From positions 62,001-126,000 of the forward strand of contig JAUOPI010000007.1 in assembly GCA_030546905.1 (NCBI GenBank): a stretch of 64,000 nucleotides of DNA, in the 5' to 3' direction. Source of the DNA: Granulosicoccaceae sp. 1_MG-2023 (GTDB lineage: Bacteria > Pseudomonadota > Gammaproteobacteria > Granulosicoccales > Granulosicoccaceae). Shown one piece after another: positions 1-9,402 of this stretch. The position numbers were made by a program, and so were the translations under genes. Position 1 is the first letter of the stretch. Each line of letters starts with the position of its first letter. A model generated the notes under the pieces. The model had not been told where the DNA came from. It was given only the letters and a program-made list of their open reading frames with translations, and did not search any database.

Positions 1-489
1 TGGGCGCGCTTTGAGCCGTTTGACGGGTTCAAAGTCGGTTTCAAGATCGACTTTGATCACCCGGTTTTCAAAAGCGAGCTGCAGTACGCGGAAATCGACT
101 TCTCGACCACGTCGTTTGTGCGTGAGGTCAGCCGCGCGCGGACTTTTGGTTTCGTGCGTGATATCGAAGCCCTGCGTGAGCGCAATCTGGCACTGGGCGG
201 CAGCTCGGATAACGCCATCGTTATCGATGACTACCGTATCCTTAATGAAGACGGCCTGCGCTATAAGGACGAGTTCGTCAAGCACAAGATCCTCGATGCC
301 ATCGGCGATCTGTACTTGCTCGGCCACAGCCTGATCGGTGCCTTCTCCGGCTATAAATCCGGTCATGCGCTGAACAACCGACTGCTGCGTGCCTTGCTGG
401 AAAACGAGAAAGCCTGGGAGGCGGTGACCTTCGAAGATATGGAAGAAGCGCCCATCTCCTATGTGCAGCCCGCCGAAGCGGTAGGCTGA
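1..489 (+). CDS. lpxC: UDP-3-O-acyl-N-acetylglucosamine deacetylase, C-terminal part (5' end outside window)
   Basis: Zinc amidase that removes the acetyl group from UDP-3-O-acyl-GlcNAc, the committed step of lipid A synthesis, in the cytoplasm. The reading frame is open from base 1, and 162 codons plus the stop are present, roughly the second half of a ~305-residue family. The frame begins [14 protein letters not shown] and contains the second-domain segment [14 protein letters not shown], whose His and Asp are the metal-ligand pair of the family, followed by [10 protein letters not shown] with the conserved catalytic His region. It ends about 20 bases before a strong terminator shared with the tail of the convergent dciA. 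Identification is by family motifs. The start codon and the HxxxD zinc motif of the N-terminal half lie outside the window. Confidence 0.95.
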   Translation, partial: WARFEPFDGFKVGFKIDFDHPVFKSELQYAEIDFSTTSFVREVSRARTFGFVRDIEALRERNLALGGSSDNAIVIDDYRILNEDGLRYKDEFVKHKILDAIGDLYLLGHSLIGAFSGYKSGHALNNRLLRALLENEKAWEAVTFEDMEEAPISYVQPAEAVG

Positions 490-511
490 AGGCGCCTCAG
501 ACAGGATCCGG

Positions 512-541
512 AAAACCGCTCACGACGAGCGGTTTTTTTTT
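512..541 (+). terminator. Rho-independent terminator of lpxC
   Basis: An 8-bp perfect stem AACCGCTC / GAGCGGTT with loop ACGAC is followed by a run of T's. It ends lpxC and physically overlaps the stop codon of dciA on the other strand. On the minus strand only a short A4 precedes the hairpin, so it would be a weaker terminator for dciA. Confidence 0.85.
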
Positions 542-996
542 GCCGCGTTGGCAATCAGCTTTTCGAAGGAGCGGCGCAGCTCGTTGTTTTCCATGTCGCC
601 GGCGATGGAGTCGAGCAGCTCAAGAGAGCGTTCGCTGATGCGCCGTTCATTGGGCGGCACGGGCCTGACCAGTTCCTCGGGCTTGGGTTTGACGCTGACC
701 GAGAACTTGATGTCACGTACGCGGATGCCGGCCTCGCGCAGAATCGCCAGCATTTCATTGCTGAAAAAGCGCAGGCGCGACGTCCAGGCCGCACTGCGGG
801 TCAGCACGGTCAGTTGTTCTTCCTCGATATTAAAGAACTCGACGTTTTCGAACAGTGCGCTGTCGAGTTTGCGTGACAGTAGCGCGCGGATCCGCTGGTC
901 GCCCTGCGCCTTGCGGTTCGCTTGCTGCTGAACGAGATTAAGTAGGTTTTTCACAGGAGTGAGGTTTCTGGCGCAATGTTTGCCGTAATCTAGCAA
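520..996 (-). CDS. dciA: DciA-like DUF721 protein (DnaB helicase loader)
   Basis: A 158-residue protein of the DUF721/DciA family, known to help load the replicative helicase DnaB in bacteria that lack DnaC. Visible family features are an N-terminal basic helical segment (LLNLVQQQANRKAQGDQRIR) and a compact KH-like core with LTVLTRSAAWTSRLRFFSNE followed by IRVRDIKFSVSVKP. The C-terminal tail is charged and low in complexity. It lies between lpxC (convergent) and secA (divergent), a location common for this gene in gammaproteobacteria. I used the first in-frame Met; an internal start is possible because the first 12 residues are not obviously conserved. Confidence 0.8.
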   Translation of the reverse strand: MLDYGKHCARNLTPVKNLLNLVQQQANRKAQGDQRIRALLSRKLDSALFENVEFFNIEEEQLTVLTRSAAWTSRLRFFSNEMLAILREAGIRVRDIKFSVSVKPKPEELVRPVPPNERRISERSLELLDSIAGDMENNELRRSFEKLIANAAKKNRSS

Positions 997-1279
997 ACAC
1001 GCGTCCCGCGGTCTAATTACCCGTCAGAAGACGCTTCTGTAATTGCGTTCACGGATTCACCTTGAAGTGGTGTAAAATGCCCGCATTTTTACGTGGATTG
1101 CGCGGCGGAACCCCGTCGTGTTGCCATGCCGGAATCTGAATCGCACCGATCGGCAGCCGCCGTCTTTGAGCGCGGTCTGCCGGAATCTATTCTGGAAATC
1201 TCTGCTGGCCAGTTATCCGGTCCCTGTCAGGAACGGTTCGCTGTTCGCTCGGATTAAAACAAGCCACAGGCACGTCTAC

Positions 1280-4021
1280 ATGTTTGGAAAAATAGTCAAA
1301 AAGTTCGTCGGCAGCCGCAATGACCGTCTCATCAAGCGATTGCAGAAAGACGTTGAGCAAATCAATGCGCTGGAGCAGACAGTGGAGGCGCTGTCTGACG
1401 AAGAACTCGCCGCCAAAACCGATGTTTTCCGCAGCCGTCTCGAAGAGGGCGCAAGCGTTGAGGACATTCTGCCCGAAGCCTTTGCCGTGGTCCGCGAAGC
1501 CGGTCGCCGGGTGCTCAATATGCGCCACTTCGATGTGCAGCTGATCGGCGGCATGGTGCTCAACAGCGGCAAAATCGCCGAGATGCGTACCGGTGAAGGT
1601 AAGACGCTGGTTGCAACCACCGCGGTGTATCTGAACGCCATCGGCGGCAAGGGTGTGCATGTCATTACGGTCAATGACTATCTGGCACGCCGTGATGCCG
1701 AATGGATGGGTAAGCTCTACAACTTCCTCGGTCTGAGCGTCGGTATTATCGTCGGCGGGCTGGGTACGGCCGAACGTCGCGAGGCCTATGCCTGCGATAT
1801 TACCTACGGCACGAATAACGAGTTCGGCTTCGATTATCTGCGCGACAATATGGCCATGAGCCCGGAAGACAAGGTTCAGCGTGGCTTGCATTTCGCCATA
1901 GTCGATGAGGTCGATTCCATCCTGATCGACGAAGCGCGTACGCCGCTGATTATTTCCGGCCCGACTGACGAGAACAGCGAGCTGTACGGCAAGATCAATC
2001 TGCTGATCCCGAATCTGGTACGCCAGGAAGACGAGGAGGGTGAGGGCGATTTTACCGTCGACGAGAAGTCCAAACAGGTTTATCTGACCGAGTCAGGCCA
2101 TGAGCACGTTGAAAACCTGATGGTCGAAAACGGGCTGCTCGATGAAGGCAACAGTCTCTACGATCCGGGCAATATCAGCCTGCTGCATCATCTGAATGCG
2201 GCCCTGCGCGCGCATGCCATCTACCAGAAAGATGTCGACTACATCGTCAAAGACGATCAGGTCATCATTGTCGATGAGTTTACCGGACGTGTGATGCCGG
2301 GCCGGCGCTGGTCGGAAGGGCTGCATCAGGCCATTGAAGCCAAAGAAGGTGTGACGATCCAGCAGGAGAATCAGACCCTGGCCTCGATCACCTTCCAGAA
2401 CTACTTCCGCCTGTACGAAAAACTCGCCGGCATGACCGGTACGGCAGACACCGAAGCCTACGAATTCCAGCAGATCTACAGCCTGGAAGTGGTGGTTATC
2501 CCGACCAACAAGCCGCTGGCGCGTAAGGATCTGCCGGATTTGGTGTATCTGACCCAGCGTGAGAAATTTGACGCGATTATCAAAGACATCGAGCACTGCA
2601 TCGCGCAGAAGCAACCGGTGTTGGTCGGTACCGCGTCCATCGATACCTCGGAATATCTCTCGGGCTTGTTGCAGAAGAAAAACATCAAGCACGAGGTGCT
2701 GAACGCCAAACAGCACGACCGGGAGGCACTGATTATCGAAGAAGCCGGTGCGCCGGGTTCTGTGACCATCGCCACCAATATGGCCGGCCGTGGTACGGAT
2801 ATCGTGCTCGGCGGTAGTTTTGAAGGCATGCTGGCGCGTCTGGATGATCCGCAGGACGAAGCGGCCGTGGCGGCTTTGCGTGAAAAATGGCAAGCCCGGC
2901 ACGACGCAGTGCTGGCCGCCGGCGGCTTGCATATTATCGGTACCGAACGCCACGAATCCCGTCGTATCGACAACCAGCTGCGCGGCCGTGCCGGCCGTCA
3001 GGGCGATGCCGGTTCAACCCGTTTCTATCTGTCGCTGGAAGACAACCTGATGCGCATCTTCGCATCCGAGCGCGTCTCGGCGATTATGCAGAAACTGGGT
3101 ATGGAAGACGGCGAAGCGATCGAGCATCCGTGGGTGACCAAAGCTATCGAAAACGCCCAGCGCAAGGTCGAAGGGCATAACTTCGATATCCGTAAGCACC
3201 TGCTCGAATACGATGATGTGGCCAATGATCAGCGCAAGGTCGTTTACGAAATGCGCAATGACTACATGAGCAGTGAAGACCTCAGCGACTATGTCAGCGA
3301 AATGCGCGAAGAGGTGATCAACAATCTGCTCAATCCCTTTATTCAGCCCGGTTCGCTGGATGAGTCCTGGGATCTGGAAGGCGCAGTCGCCGCACTGAAA
3401 GCCACCAGCAACGAAGAATTGCCTTTGCAGCAGTGGCTGGATGAGGACAACACGCTGGATGAAACCGGTCTGCGTGAAAAGATCGTCGAGGCCTTGGCCA
3501 AATCCTACAGCGACAAAGAAGCGCTCGCGGGCACAGAAACCCTGCGCCGCTTTGAAAAATTCGTACTGCTTAAGACGCTGGATGACCACTGGAAAGAACA
3601 CCTGGCGTCCATGGATTATCTGCGCCAGAGCATCGGCTTGCGTGGTTACGCACAGAAAAACCCCAAGCAGGAATACAAGCGTGAAGCCTTCCAGATGTTC
3701 CAGGCCATGCTGAATGGCTTTCAGGAAGATGTCATCGGGGTCCTGTCCAAAGTACAAGTGCGTGACCCCGAGGCGGTCGAAGAAGCTGAAAAGCAAGTGC
3801 AGGAAGAAGCCGCCAAGGCCGCGCAGGTCAGCTATCAGCACGCTGAAGCTGAAAGCGCCTACGGCGATGCCGCACCTGCCGAGCCGCCGGCACAAGCCGC
3901 AGCCGCCGAAGGCGCTGACAGCCAGCCGTTTGTCCGCGAGGGCAAAAAGGTCGGCCGTAACGAGCCTTGCTGGTGCGGTTCGGGCAAAAAATTCAAACAT
4001 TGCCACGGCAAACTGGTGTAA
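1280..4021 (+). CDS. secA: Preprotein translocase ATPase SecA
   Basis: The motor ATPase that drives preproteins through SecYEG. From the ATG at 1280 the product is 913 residues, close to the usual ~900, and starts [16 protein letters not shown] like its relatives. The frame is open 54 codons further upstream, but that extension is not SecA-like. Landmarks are Walker A GEGKT at residues 105-109, a [14 protein letters not shown] Walker B/DEAD region near 210, the helicase motif [12 protein letters not shown] near 500, and the C-terminal SecB-binding zinc motif [13 protein letters not shown] in the last 20 residues. The 283 bases between dciA and secA show no secM-like gene. A possible promoter with a TGTAAAAT -10 region lies near 1071-1078. 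argJ follows after 5 bases. Confidence 0.98.
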   Translation: MFGKIVKKFVGSRNDRLIKRLQKDVEQINALEQTVEALSDEELAAKTDVFRSRLEEGASVEDILPEAFAVVREAGRRVLNMRHFDVQLIGGMVLNSGKIAEMRTGEGKTLVATTAVYLNAIGGKGVHVITVNDYLARRDAEWMGKLYNFLGLSVGIIVGGLGTAERREAYACDITYGTNNEFGFDYLRDNMAMSPEDKVQRGLHFAIVDEVDSILIDEARTPLIISGPTDENSELYGKINLLIPNLVRQEDEEGEGDFTVDEKSKQVYLTESGHEHVENLMVENGLLDEGNSLYDPGNISLLHHLNAALRAHAIYQKDVDYIVKDDQVIIVDEFTGRVMPGRRWSEGLHQAIEAKEGVTIQQENQTLASITFQNYFRLYEKLAGMTGTADTEAYEFQQIYSLEVVVIPTNKPLARKDLPDLVYLTQREKFDAIIKDIEHCIAQKQPVLVGTASIDTSEYLSGLLQKKNIKHEVLNAKQHDREALIIEEAGAPGSVTIATNMAGRGTDIVLGGSFEGMLARLDDPQDEAAVAALREKWQARHDAVLAAGGLHIIGTERHESRRIDNQLRGRAGRQGDAGSTRFYLSLEDNLMRIFASERVSAIMQKLGMEDGEAIEHPWVTKAIENAQRKVEGHNFDIRKHLLEYDDVANDQRKVVYEMRNDYMSSEDLSDYVSEMREEVINNLLNPFIQPGSLDESWDLEGAVAALKATSNEELPLQQWLDEDNTLDETGLREKIVEALAKSYSDKEALAGTETLRRFEKFVLLKTLDDHWKEHLASMDYLRQSIGLRGYAQKNPKQEYKREAFQMFQAMLNGFQEDVIGVLSKVQVRDPEAVEEAEKQVQEEAAKAAQVSYQHAEAESAYGDAAPAEPPAQAAAAEGADSQPFVREGKKVGRNEPCWCGSGKKFKHCHGKLV

Positions 4022-4026
4022 CTGCC

Positions 4027-5244
4027 ATGCCTGTTAATTTGCATGTCCCGGAACTGATCCATCCCGTTGAAGGGGTGCAGTTAGCCTCCGCCGCTGCCGG
4101 TATCCGTAAAGCCGGCGGTGACGATATGGTGATGATTTCGCTTTGTGAAGGCAGTACCACCGCCGGTGTCTTTACCCGCAATGCATTCTGCGCGGCACCG
4201 GTAATCGTGGCCCGCGAGCATCTGCGCGCCGGCTCCGCCCGCGTCTTGCTGATTAACGCAGGAAATGCCAATGCCGGCACCGGCGAGCAGGGTATGGAAA
4301 ATGCCCGGCAGAGTTGTCAGGCGGTGGCTGAGGCGTTTGCTTTGGAGGCGCAGCAGGTGTTGCCGTTTTCTACCGGGGTGATCAGCCAACAACTGCCGAT
4401 GGACAAAATCCATGCGGGCATAGAAGCGCTGCCGGGCAAGCTTGACGACGCCGCCTGGCTGACCGCGGCCAAGGGCATTATGACCACGGACACACTGCCG
4501 AAACTGGCCTCGGTCAAAGCCAGAATCGGCGATCGGGATATTACAGTCACCGGTATGGCCAAAGGCGCCGGTATGATCCGCCCGGATATGGCGACCATGC
4601 TTGCGTTTATCGCCACAGATGCGCCGGTCGACCGTGCCGCACTTGATGTTTGCGTGCGCGAGGCAGCCGATCAGTCCTTTAACTGCATTTCCATTGACGG
4701 TGACACGTCCACCAATGACGCTTGCATGCTGTGTGCGACAGGCAAGGCCGGTGGCGAGCCCTTTAACGAGCAGCATCCGCATTGGCAGGCCTTTTGTGAT
4801 CTGATCACCGGCGTGTTCCGTGATCTGGCGCAGGCCATTGTGCGTGACGGCGAGGGCGCAACCAAGTTTATTACGCTGGATATCAGTGGCGGTCAAAGCA
4901 TCGACGAGTGTCGCGAAGTGGCGTATACGATTGCGCATTCACCGCTGGTGAAAACCGCGTTTTTTGCCAGCGATGCCAATATCGGCCGTTTGCTGGCCGC
5001 GATCGGTCGCAGCCCTGTGGCTGATCTGGATATCAGCAAAGTGGATCTGTCGCTGGGCGATGTGGCCATCGTCACCCGCGGCGAGCCGGACGCGGACTAT
5101 TCAGAAGAGCGCGGCTCGGCGGCGATGGCGCCGGATGAAATTACCGTGCATGTGAATCTGCGACGCGGCGAGGCGCAAGCGACGGTCTGGACCTGCGACC
5201 TGTCCCATGACTACGTTACGATCAACGCTGAATACCGGACCTGA
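4027..5244 (+). CDS. argJ: Bifunctional glutamate N-acetyltransferase / ornithine acetyltransferase ArgJ
   Basis: Transfers acetyl from N-acetylornithine to glutamate (and can use acetyl-CoA in bifunctional forms), closing the cyclic arginine pathway in the cytoplasm. It is 405 residues from the ATG at 4027. ArgJ is made as a precursor that cleaves itself before a Thr nucleophile. The signature GAGMIRPDMATMLAF is present, with the nucleophile at about residue 190. Other family segments are STGVISQQLP and the C-terminal SHDYVTINAEYRT. It starts 5 bases after secA stops, so it is probably co-transcribed with it. mutT follows after 6 bases. Confidence 0.97.
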   Translation: MPVNLHVPELIHPVEGVQLASAAAGIRKAGGDDMVMISLCEGSTTAGVFTRNAFCAAPVIVAREHLRAGSARVLLINAGNANAGTGEQGMENARQSCQAVAEAFALEAQQVLPFSTGVISQQLPMDKIHAGIEALPGKLDDAAWLTAAKGIMTTDTLPKLASVKARIGDRDITVTGMAKGAGMIRPDMATMLAFIATDAPVDRAALDVCVREAADQSFNCISIDGDTSTNDACMLCATGKAGGEPFNEQHPHWQAFCDLITGVFRDLAQAIVRDGEGATKFITLDISGGQSIDECREVAYTIAHSPLVKTAFFASDANIGRLLAAIGRSPVADLDISKVDLSLGDVAIVTRGEPDADYSEERGSAAMAPDEITVHVNLRRGEAQATVWTCDLSHDYVTINAEYRT

Positions 5245-5250
5245 GCGCCG

Positions 5251-5643
5251 ATGAAACGGATACACGTCGTAGCGGGCGTTATCTACAGCGCCTGCCGTGA
5301 GCAGGTGCTTCTGGCGCGGCGCAAACCGAACCAGCATCAGGGCGGTCTGTGGGAGTTTCCCGGCGGGAAACTCGAAGCAAGGGAGCTGCCGGCAGCCGCT
5401 TTGCGACGCGAGCTTGAAGAAGAAGTCGGCATTCTTGTCATGGCTTCTTCGGCGTTGATGCAAATCCCCTGGGAATATGCCGATAAGCATATTTTGCTGG
5501 ATGTGCACGAGGTTAGTGCTTTCAGCGGTGAGCCGGCCGGGCTGGAAGGGCAGGAAGTGCGCTGGGTCGGCGTCAGTGCGCTACAGGATTACGCCTTTCC
5601 CGAGGCGAATCTGGCAATCGTGGAAAAACTACAAGCCGGTTAA
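5251..5643 (+). CDS. mutT: 8-oxo-dGTP diphosphatase MutT (Nudix)
   Basis: Hydrolyses 8-oxo-dGTP to the monophosphate and so prevents A:T to C:G transversions. It is 130 residues, matching E. coli MutT. The Nudix box GX5EX7REUXEEXGU is intact at residues 39-61 (GKLEARE through RRELEEEVGI), preceded by the typical LWEFPGG. There is no fused thiamine-phosphate synthase domain, unlike the pseudomonad versions. It lies 6 bases after argJ on the same strand and converges on zapD. Confidence 0.93.
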   Translation: MKRIHVVAGVIYSACREQVLLARRKPNQHQGGLWEFPGGKLEARELPAAALRRELEEEVGILVMASSALMQIPWEYADKHILLDVHEVSAFSGEPAGLEGQEVRWVGVSALQDYAFPEANLAIVEKLQAG

Positions 5644-5669
5644 AGGGCGGTCCTTCGCCCGTCGCCGTT

Positions 5670-6533
5670 TCAGATCGCGCAGGTGGCGATCTCGAAGGTG
5701 ATGTCGTCCAGATTCTGAACCGGTTTTTCGTTAGCTGAGTTGTACTGCATAAAGCGGATCGTAATGCGGTGGATACCGGCGCTGATCTCGGGGTAAATAT
5801 CGGCTTTTTCCGGGATGTGCACACGAACCAGCTGTGGCGTACGGTCGCTTTTAAGACTGTTCTGATAGAAACCCCGTTCCGCGACGATGGTTTCAAAGCG
5901 CGCCTGATGGCGGATATTGTCGAGAATCAGGTTGATCGCTTCGCGCAGTTGTTTGTAGGGCTCCATCCATTCGATGATGGTATTGCGGCAGTCAATCACA
6001 TCCCGGTCCAGCCAGAAGTGATAGAGCGGCAGATCGTAAGTGCTGCCGCTGCCATTGATCCCGCAGCGCTGGCGCACGCTGTTGAGAAAGTCATTGTTCT
6101 GCAGGTGATGCGAGGAGCGCGGCGGCTGCGCGTGCAGGGCATTGCGCAGGGCGGTGATATTCTCCAGAGTCAGTCGCGCCTGTAAGGCCGCTTCTTCCGC
6201 GTCTGCGGCCGCATCCTCATCCTCATCCTCATCCTTATCCGCCGCCGGTTTATCCCCGTCGTCTGCGGCCTCTTCATCGTGTGCCTCATCAGTGCTGCTT
6301 TGTGCGCTCAGCGGAGGCTGAAATGCCTGTTTCTGGCGTTCAAGTTCTTTGATCGCTTCGGTTTTCAGATTATTGCGGCTGGTCAGCTCGTAGGCTTCCA
6401 GCAGAACGCCGATGGAGGCGTGCAGGTCGATACGTGACAGGCCGTTGAGGTGGTGGTCGAGCCGCTCGAACAGTTGTTGCAGGCGCATAAAACTGCGGAT
6501 TCGTTCGTTCAGCGGGTGTTCAAAAACGGTCAT
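5670..6533 (-). CDS. zapD: Cell division protein ZapD with an acidic insertion
   Basis: ZapD (YacF, DUF1342) binds the FtsZ C-terminal tail and bundles FtsZ filaments at midcell. The product begins MTVFEHPLNERIRSFMRL and ends with the family's IRFM...FEIATC pattern. At 287 residues it is longer than the usual ~250. The excess is an Asp/Glu/Ala-rich low-complexity stretch at residues 81-116 (DNA 6186-6293), between the N-terminal helical domain and the rest. coaE lies upstream on the same strand (28 bases), and mutT converges from the other side. The zapD-coaE-pilD neighbourhood is the classic gammaproteobacterial one. Confidence 0.93.
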   Translation of the reverse strand: MTVFEHPLNERIRSFMRLQQLFERLDHHLNGLSRIDLHASIGVLLEAYELTSRNNLKTEAIKELERQKQAFQPPLSAQSSTDEAHDEEAADDGDKPAADKDEDEDEDAAADAEEAALQARLTLENITALRNALHAQPPRSSHHLQNNDFLNSVRQRCGINGSGSTYDLPLYHFWLDRDVIDCRNTIIEWMEPYKQLREAINLILDNIRHQARFETIVAERGFYQNSLKSDRTPQLVRVHIPEKADIYPEISAGIHRITIRFMQYNSANEKPVQNLDDITFEIATCAI

Positions 6534-6560
6534 GCCTGAAGTCCTGATTAGGTGTTGTGT

Positions 6561-7172
6561 TTAGTGTGCGGCTGTTGCCAGGGCGAGGATTTTACTGTGC
6601 AGGGCCATAACTTGCGCGCGCAAATCGTCCGTCGAACCGTGATTTGTAATCACATCCGTGGCGGCCTGCAGGCGCTGCTCGCGGGAGGCCTGGGAACGGA
6701 TAATCGCTTCGGCGTGCGGGCGGTCGCAGTTGTCGCGCTGCATGACCCGCTCGATCTGAAGCTCAACCGGCACATCCACCACGATCACGCGGTCAAAGTC
6801 GCCGGCCTGACCGGTTTCAAGCAGCAAGGGGATAGCGTGGATCAGATAGGGATGGCCGGCCGCGGCAAAGTCGTGGCTTTGCTGCTCTGACAGGCTGCGG
6901 ATTGCCGGATGCAGTACCGCTTCGAGCTGTTTACGGGCCTGCTCGTCGCGGAAAACAATCTGCCGCAAGGCTTTGCGGTCAAGCTCGCCGTTGTCCTCAA
7001 GAATTGCGGTGCCGAAGAGCCCGACCAGCGCCTGCAGCGCCGGTGTGCCGGGTTCGACCACCGCGCGGGCGTTGATATCCGCATCAATAACCGGCACCCC
7101 AAGCCCGGCGAAGGCATCGGAGACTGTGGTCTTGCCGCTGGCGATACCGCCGGTAAGTGCGATGCGTAGCAT
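6561..7172 (-). CDS. coaE: Dephospho-CoA kinase CoaE
   Basis: Phosphorylates the 3'-hydroxyl of dephospho-CoA, the last step of CoA synthesis. The P-loop GGIASGKT sits at residues 8-15 when translation begins at the ATG at 7172, giving 203 residues, the usual size. A TTG start 18 bases further upstream (7190) would add six residues. Neither has a strong ribosome binding site, and I chose the ATG because the family normally begins just before the P-loop. Other family features are VIDADINARAVVEPG and a DVPVELQIERVMQRDNCD segment. It follows pilD on the same strand after two GC-rich hairpins. Confidence 0.93.
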   Translation of the reverse strand: MLRIALTGGIASGKTTVSDAFAGLGVPVIDADINARAVVEPGTPALQALVGLFGTAILEDNGELDRKALRQIVFRDEQARKQLEAVLHPAIRSLSEQQSHDFAAAGHPYLIHAIPLLLETGQAGDFDRVIVVDVPVELQIERVMQRDNCDRPHAEAIIRSQASREQRLQAATDVITNHGSTDDLRAQVMALHSKILALATAAH

Positions 7173-7224
7173 GGGTTGTTGATGCGCCAAGGTAGCCGGA
7201 ATAAAGAGCGCTATTATAGACCAA

Positions 7225-7271
7225 TCCCGCCCGCGGAGAGGCGGGAGCGCTCCGGGCGCGCAGGCCCGGAG
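7225..7271 (-). other. Two tandem GC-rich hairpins between pilD and coaE
   Basis: Two perfect inverted repeats lie side by side: TCCCGCC/GGCGGGA (7225-7246) and CTCCGGGC/GCCCGGAG (7250-7271). No T-tract follows on either strand, so they are not canonical intrinsic terminators. They may modulate read-through or stabilise the pilBCD transcript. Confidence 0.5.
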
Positions 7272-7282
7272 TGCCGCGCGGA

Positions 7283-8158
7283 TCAGAACAGGGCGCGGGA
7301 GATCGTATCGCCGTACATCATCGCCAGCCAGCCGGCCGCGGCCAGATAGGGGCCGAAGGGGATCGGGATATTGCGGTCACGGCCGCGGATCACAATCAGG
7401 CTGATGCCGACCACAGCACCGACCACGGATGACAAAAGAATAATCATCGGGATCGAAGCCCAGCCGAACCAGGCGCCGAGCAGACCGAGCAGCTTGAAGT
7501 CACCGTAGCCCATGCCTTCTTTGCCGGTCACCAGCTTGAACAGGTGGTAAACACTCCACAGCGCGAGGTAGCCGACGACGGCGCCGACAATCGCCTCGGA
7601 CGGGCTGACAAACACCGGTACCAGGCTGATCAGCAGACCAAGCCATAACATGGGCAGGGTGATGTCATCGGGCAGCAGCGTGTGCTTGAAATCGATCATG
7701 GTCAGGCTGATCAGCGCCCACGTCAGAAAGATGCCGAACAAGGTCTGCAAACTGACGCCGAACTTCAGCGCAACCATCACTGACAGGATCATGGTGACCG
7801 CTTCGATGATCGGGTATTGCACGGATATCCCGGTGCCACAGTTACCACACTTGCCCTTGAGCAGGAGGTAGCTGAGGATCGGAATATTCTGCAGCGCATT
7901 GATTTGCTGCCCGCAGGACGGGCAGCGCGAACGCGGCACCATCAGGTTAAACGTCGGCTGCGCTTCGTCTTCGGGCAGGGGCTGACCGCTGTCCTGGGCG
8001 ATAAACTCGCGGCATTCGCGGCGCCAGCCGTTTTCCATCATGATTGGCAGGCGGTGAATCACCACGTTCAGAAAACTGCCGACGAAAAGGCTGAACATCG
8101 CCACAACGGCGATGAACAGACTGTGATTGGCTTGCAGGGTTGCGATCAGATCGCTCAT
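7283..8158 (-). CDS. pilD: Type IV prepilin peptidase / N-methyltransferase PilD
   Basis: Inner membrane aspartyl protease that cleaves the leader from prepilins (and type II pseudopilins) and methylates the new N-terminus. It is 291 residues with the standard architecture: a first membrane helix, then a cytoplasmic loop with two zinc-binding pairs CPSC (79-82) and CGNC (104-107), then several membrane helices. The catalytic aspartates sit in TMIDFKHTLLPD (D156) and GYGDFK (D220). It is the third gene of the pilB-pilC-pilD run, 21 bases after pilC. Confidence 0.97.
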   Translation of the reverse strand: MSDLIATLQANHSLFIAVVAMFSLFVGSFLNVVIHRLPIMMENGWRRECREFIAQDSGQPLPEDEAQPTFNLMVPRSRCPSCGQQINALQNIPILSYLLLKGKCGNCGTGISVQYPIIEAVTMILSVMVALKFGVSLQTLFGIFLTWALISLTMIDFKHTLLPDDITLPMLWLGLLISLVPVFVSPSEAIVGAVVGYLALWSVYHLFKLVTGKEGMGYGDFKLLGLLGAWFGWASIPMIILLSSVVGAVVGISLIVIRGRDRNIPIPFGPYLAAAGWLAMMYGDTISRALF

Positions 8159-8179
8159 GAATTGCTTTGTCCTTTGGGC

Positions 8180-9397
8180 TTAGAAAGCGTCACCCATCTT
8201 GAAGATCGGAAGGTACATTGCAAGTACGAGACCACCGATGACTATACCCAGGAAGGCCATGATCATCGGCTCCATCAAACTCGTCAAGGCATCCACCGAG
8301 TTGTCCACTTCTTCTTCGTAGAACTCGGCGACCTTACCCAGCATGTCGTCGATTGAGCCGGCTTCTTCACCGATGGAGACCATCTGTACCACCATGTTCG
8401 AGAACAGGCCGGATTGCTGCAGCGAGACGGTCAGGCGCTGCCCGGTGGCGGCATCATCGCGCATTTTCAGAATGGCTTCTTTAAAGATCTCGTTACCCGA
8501 GGTGCCGGCGACTTTCTCCATCGCTTCTACGATCGGCACACCGGCGCGCGACATGGTCGACAGCGTGCGGGCAAAACGTGCGGTGGCTGCCTTGACCACA
8601 ATATCGCCGAATATGGGGAGTTTCAGCGTCAGACGGTCGACGGCTTTGTTAAATGCGTGCGAAGTCTTGCGCGCTTTTTTGAATGTATAGACAGCGACCC
8701 CGACCACGAGAATAAATACATACCACCACTTTTGCGCCATCTCCGAGAGGTTGACGACCATCTTGGTAAAGGCGGGCAGATCAGAGCCGACGCTGGCAAA
8801 CAGCGTTTCAAATTGCGGTACCACGTAGATCAACAGAATGCCCGTGACGATGGTCGCTATGACCAGTACGGCAATCGGGTAGCTCATGGCTTTTTTGATT
8901 TTCTTACGCAGCGCCTCGGATTTTTCTTTGTAGTTGGCGATCTCGTTGAGCAGGGTGTCCAGCGTACCGGACTCCTCACCGGCGGCGACCAGCGAGCAGA
9001 ACAGATCATCGAACTGATCCGGGTATTTCTCCAGACAGGACGCGAAGTTACTGCCGCCTTCCACATCGGCTTTGATGGCAAAGACCATATCGCGCATGGA
9101 CTTTTTCTCAAGCCCGCTGGCTACGATTTCCAGGGCCTGAACCATGGGGATGCCCGATTGCATCATGGTAGTCAGCTGACGCGCGAAAATCGCGATATCA
9201 CCGGCCTCGATTTTCTCGCGGCTTTTACGGCCCGATTGTTTCTTGATTTTCAGCGGGACTATGCCCTGACGGCGCAGCTTGGCCTTGACCAGATCAACAC
9301 TTGCCCCGGCCATGGAGCCACGGATTACCGAGCCTTTTTTGTCTTTGCCTTCCCACTCATAAAGTATTTTCTCGGGAGCGGTGTTTGCTTTTGCCAT
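8180..9397 (-). CDS. pilC: Type IV pilus inner membrane platform protein PilC
   Basis: Polytopic GspF-family protein on which the PilB and PilT motors act during pilus assembly and retraction. It is 405 residues with two homologous GspF domains. The first contains FARQLTTMMQSGIPMVQAL, and the second contains FARTLSTMSRAGVPIVEAM. Hydrophobic segments lie near residues 170-195, 220-240 and at the C-terminus (MIMAFLGIVIGGLVLAMYLP). It starts 5 bases downstream of pilB and is followed by pilD. Confidence 0.97.
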   Translation of the reverse strand: MAKANTAPEKILYEWEGKDKKGSVIRGSMAGASVDLVKAKLRRQGIVPLKIKKQSGRKSREKIEAGDIAIFARQLTTMMQSGIPMVQALEIVASGLEKKSMRDMVFAIKADVEGGSNFASCLEKYPDQFDDLFCSLVAAGEESGTLDTLLNEIANYKEKSEALRKKIKKAMSYPIAVLVIATIVTGILLIYVVPQFETLFASVGSDLPAFTKMVVNLSEMAQKWWYVFILVVGVAVYTFKKARKTSHAFNKAVDRLTLKLPIFGDIVVKAATARFARTLSTMSRAGVPIVEAMEKVAGTSGNEIFKEAILKMRDDAATGQRLTVSLQQSGLFSNMVVQMVSIGEEAGSIDDMLGKVAEFYEEEVDNSVDALTSLMEPMIMAFLGIVIGGLVLAMYLPIFKMGDAF

Positions 9398-9402
9398 GGT
9401 AA

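Noticed and set aside
1118-1279. In-frame upstream extension of secA, or a SecM-like arrest peptide
   Set aside because: The extra 54 residues have no SecA homology, signal peptide or arrest motif, and no independent start fits; the ATG at 1280 gives the canonical MFGK start.
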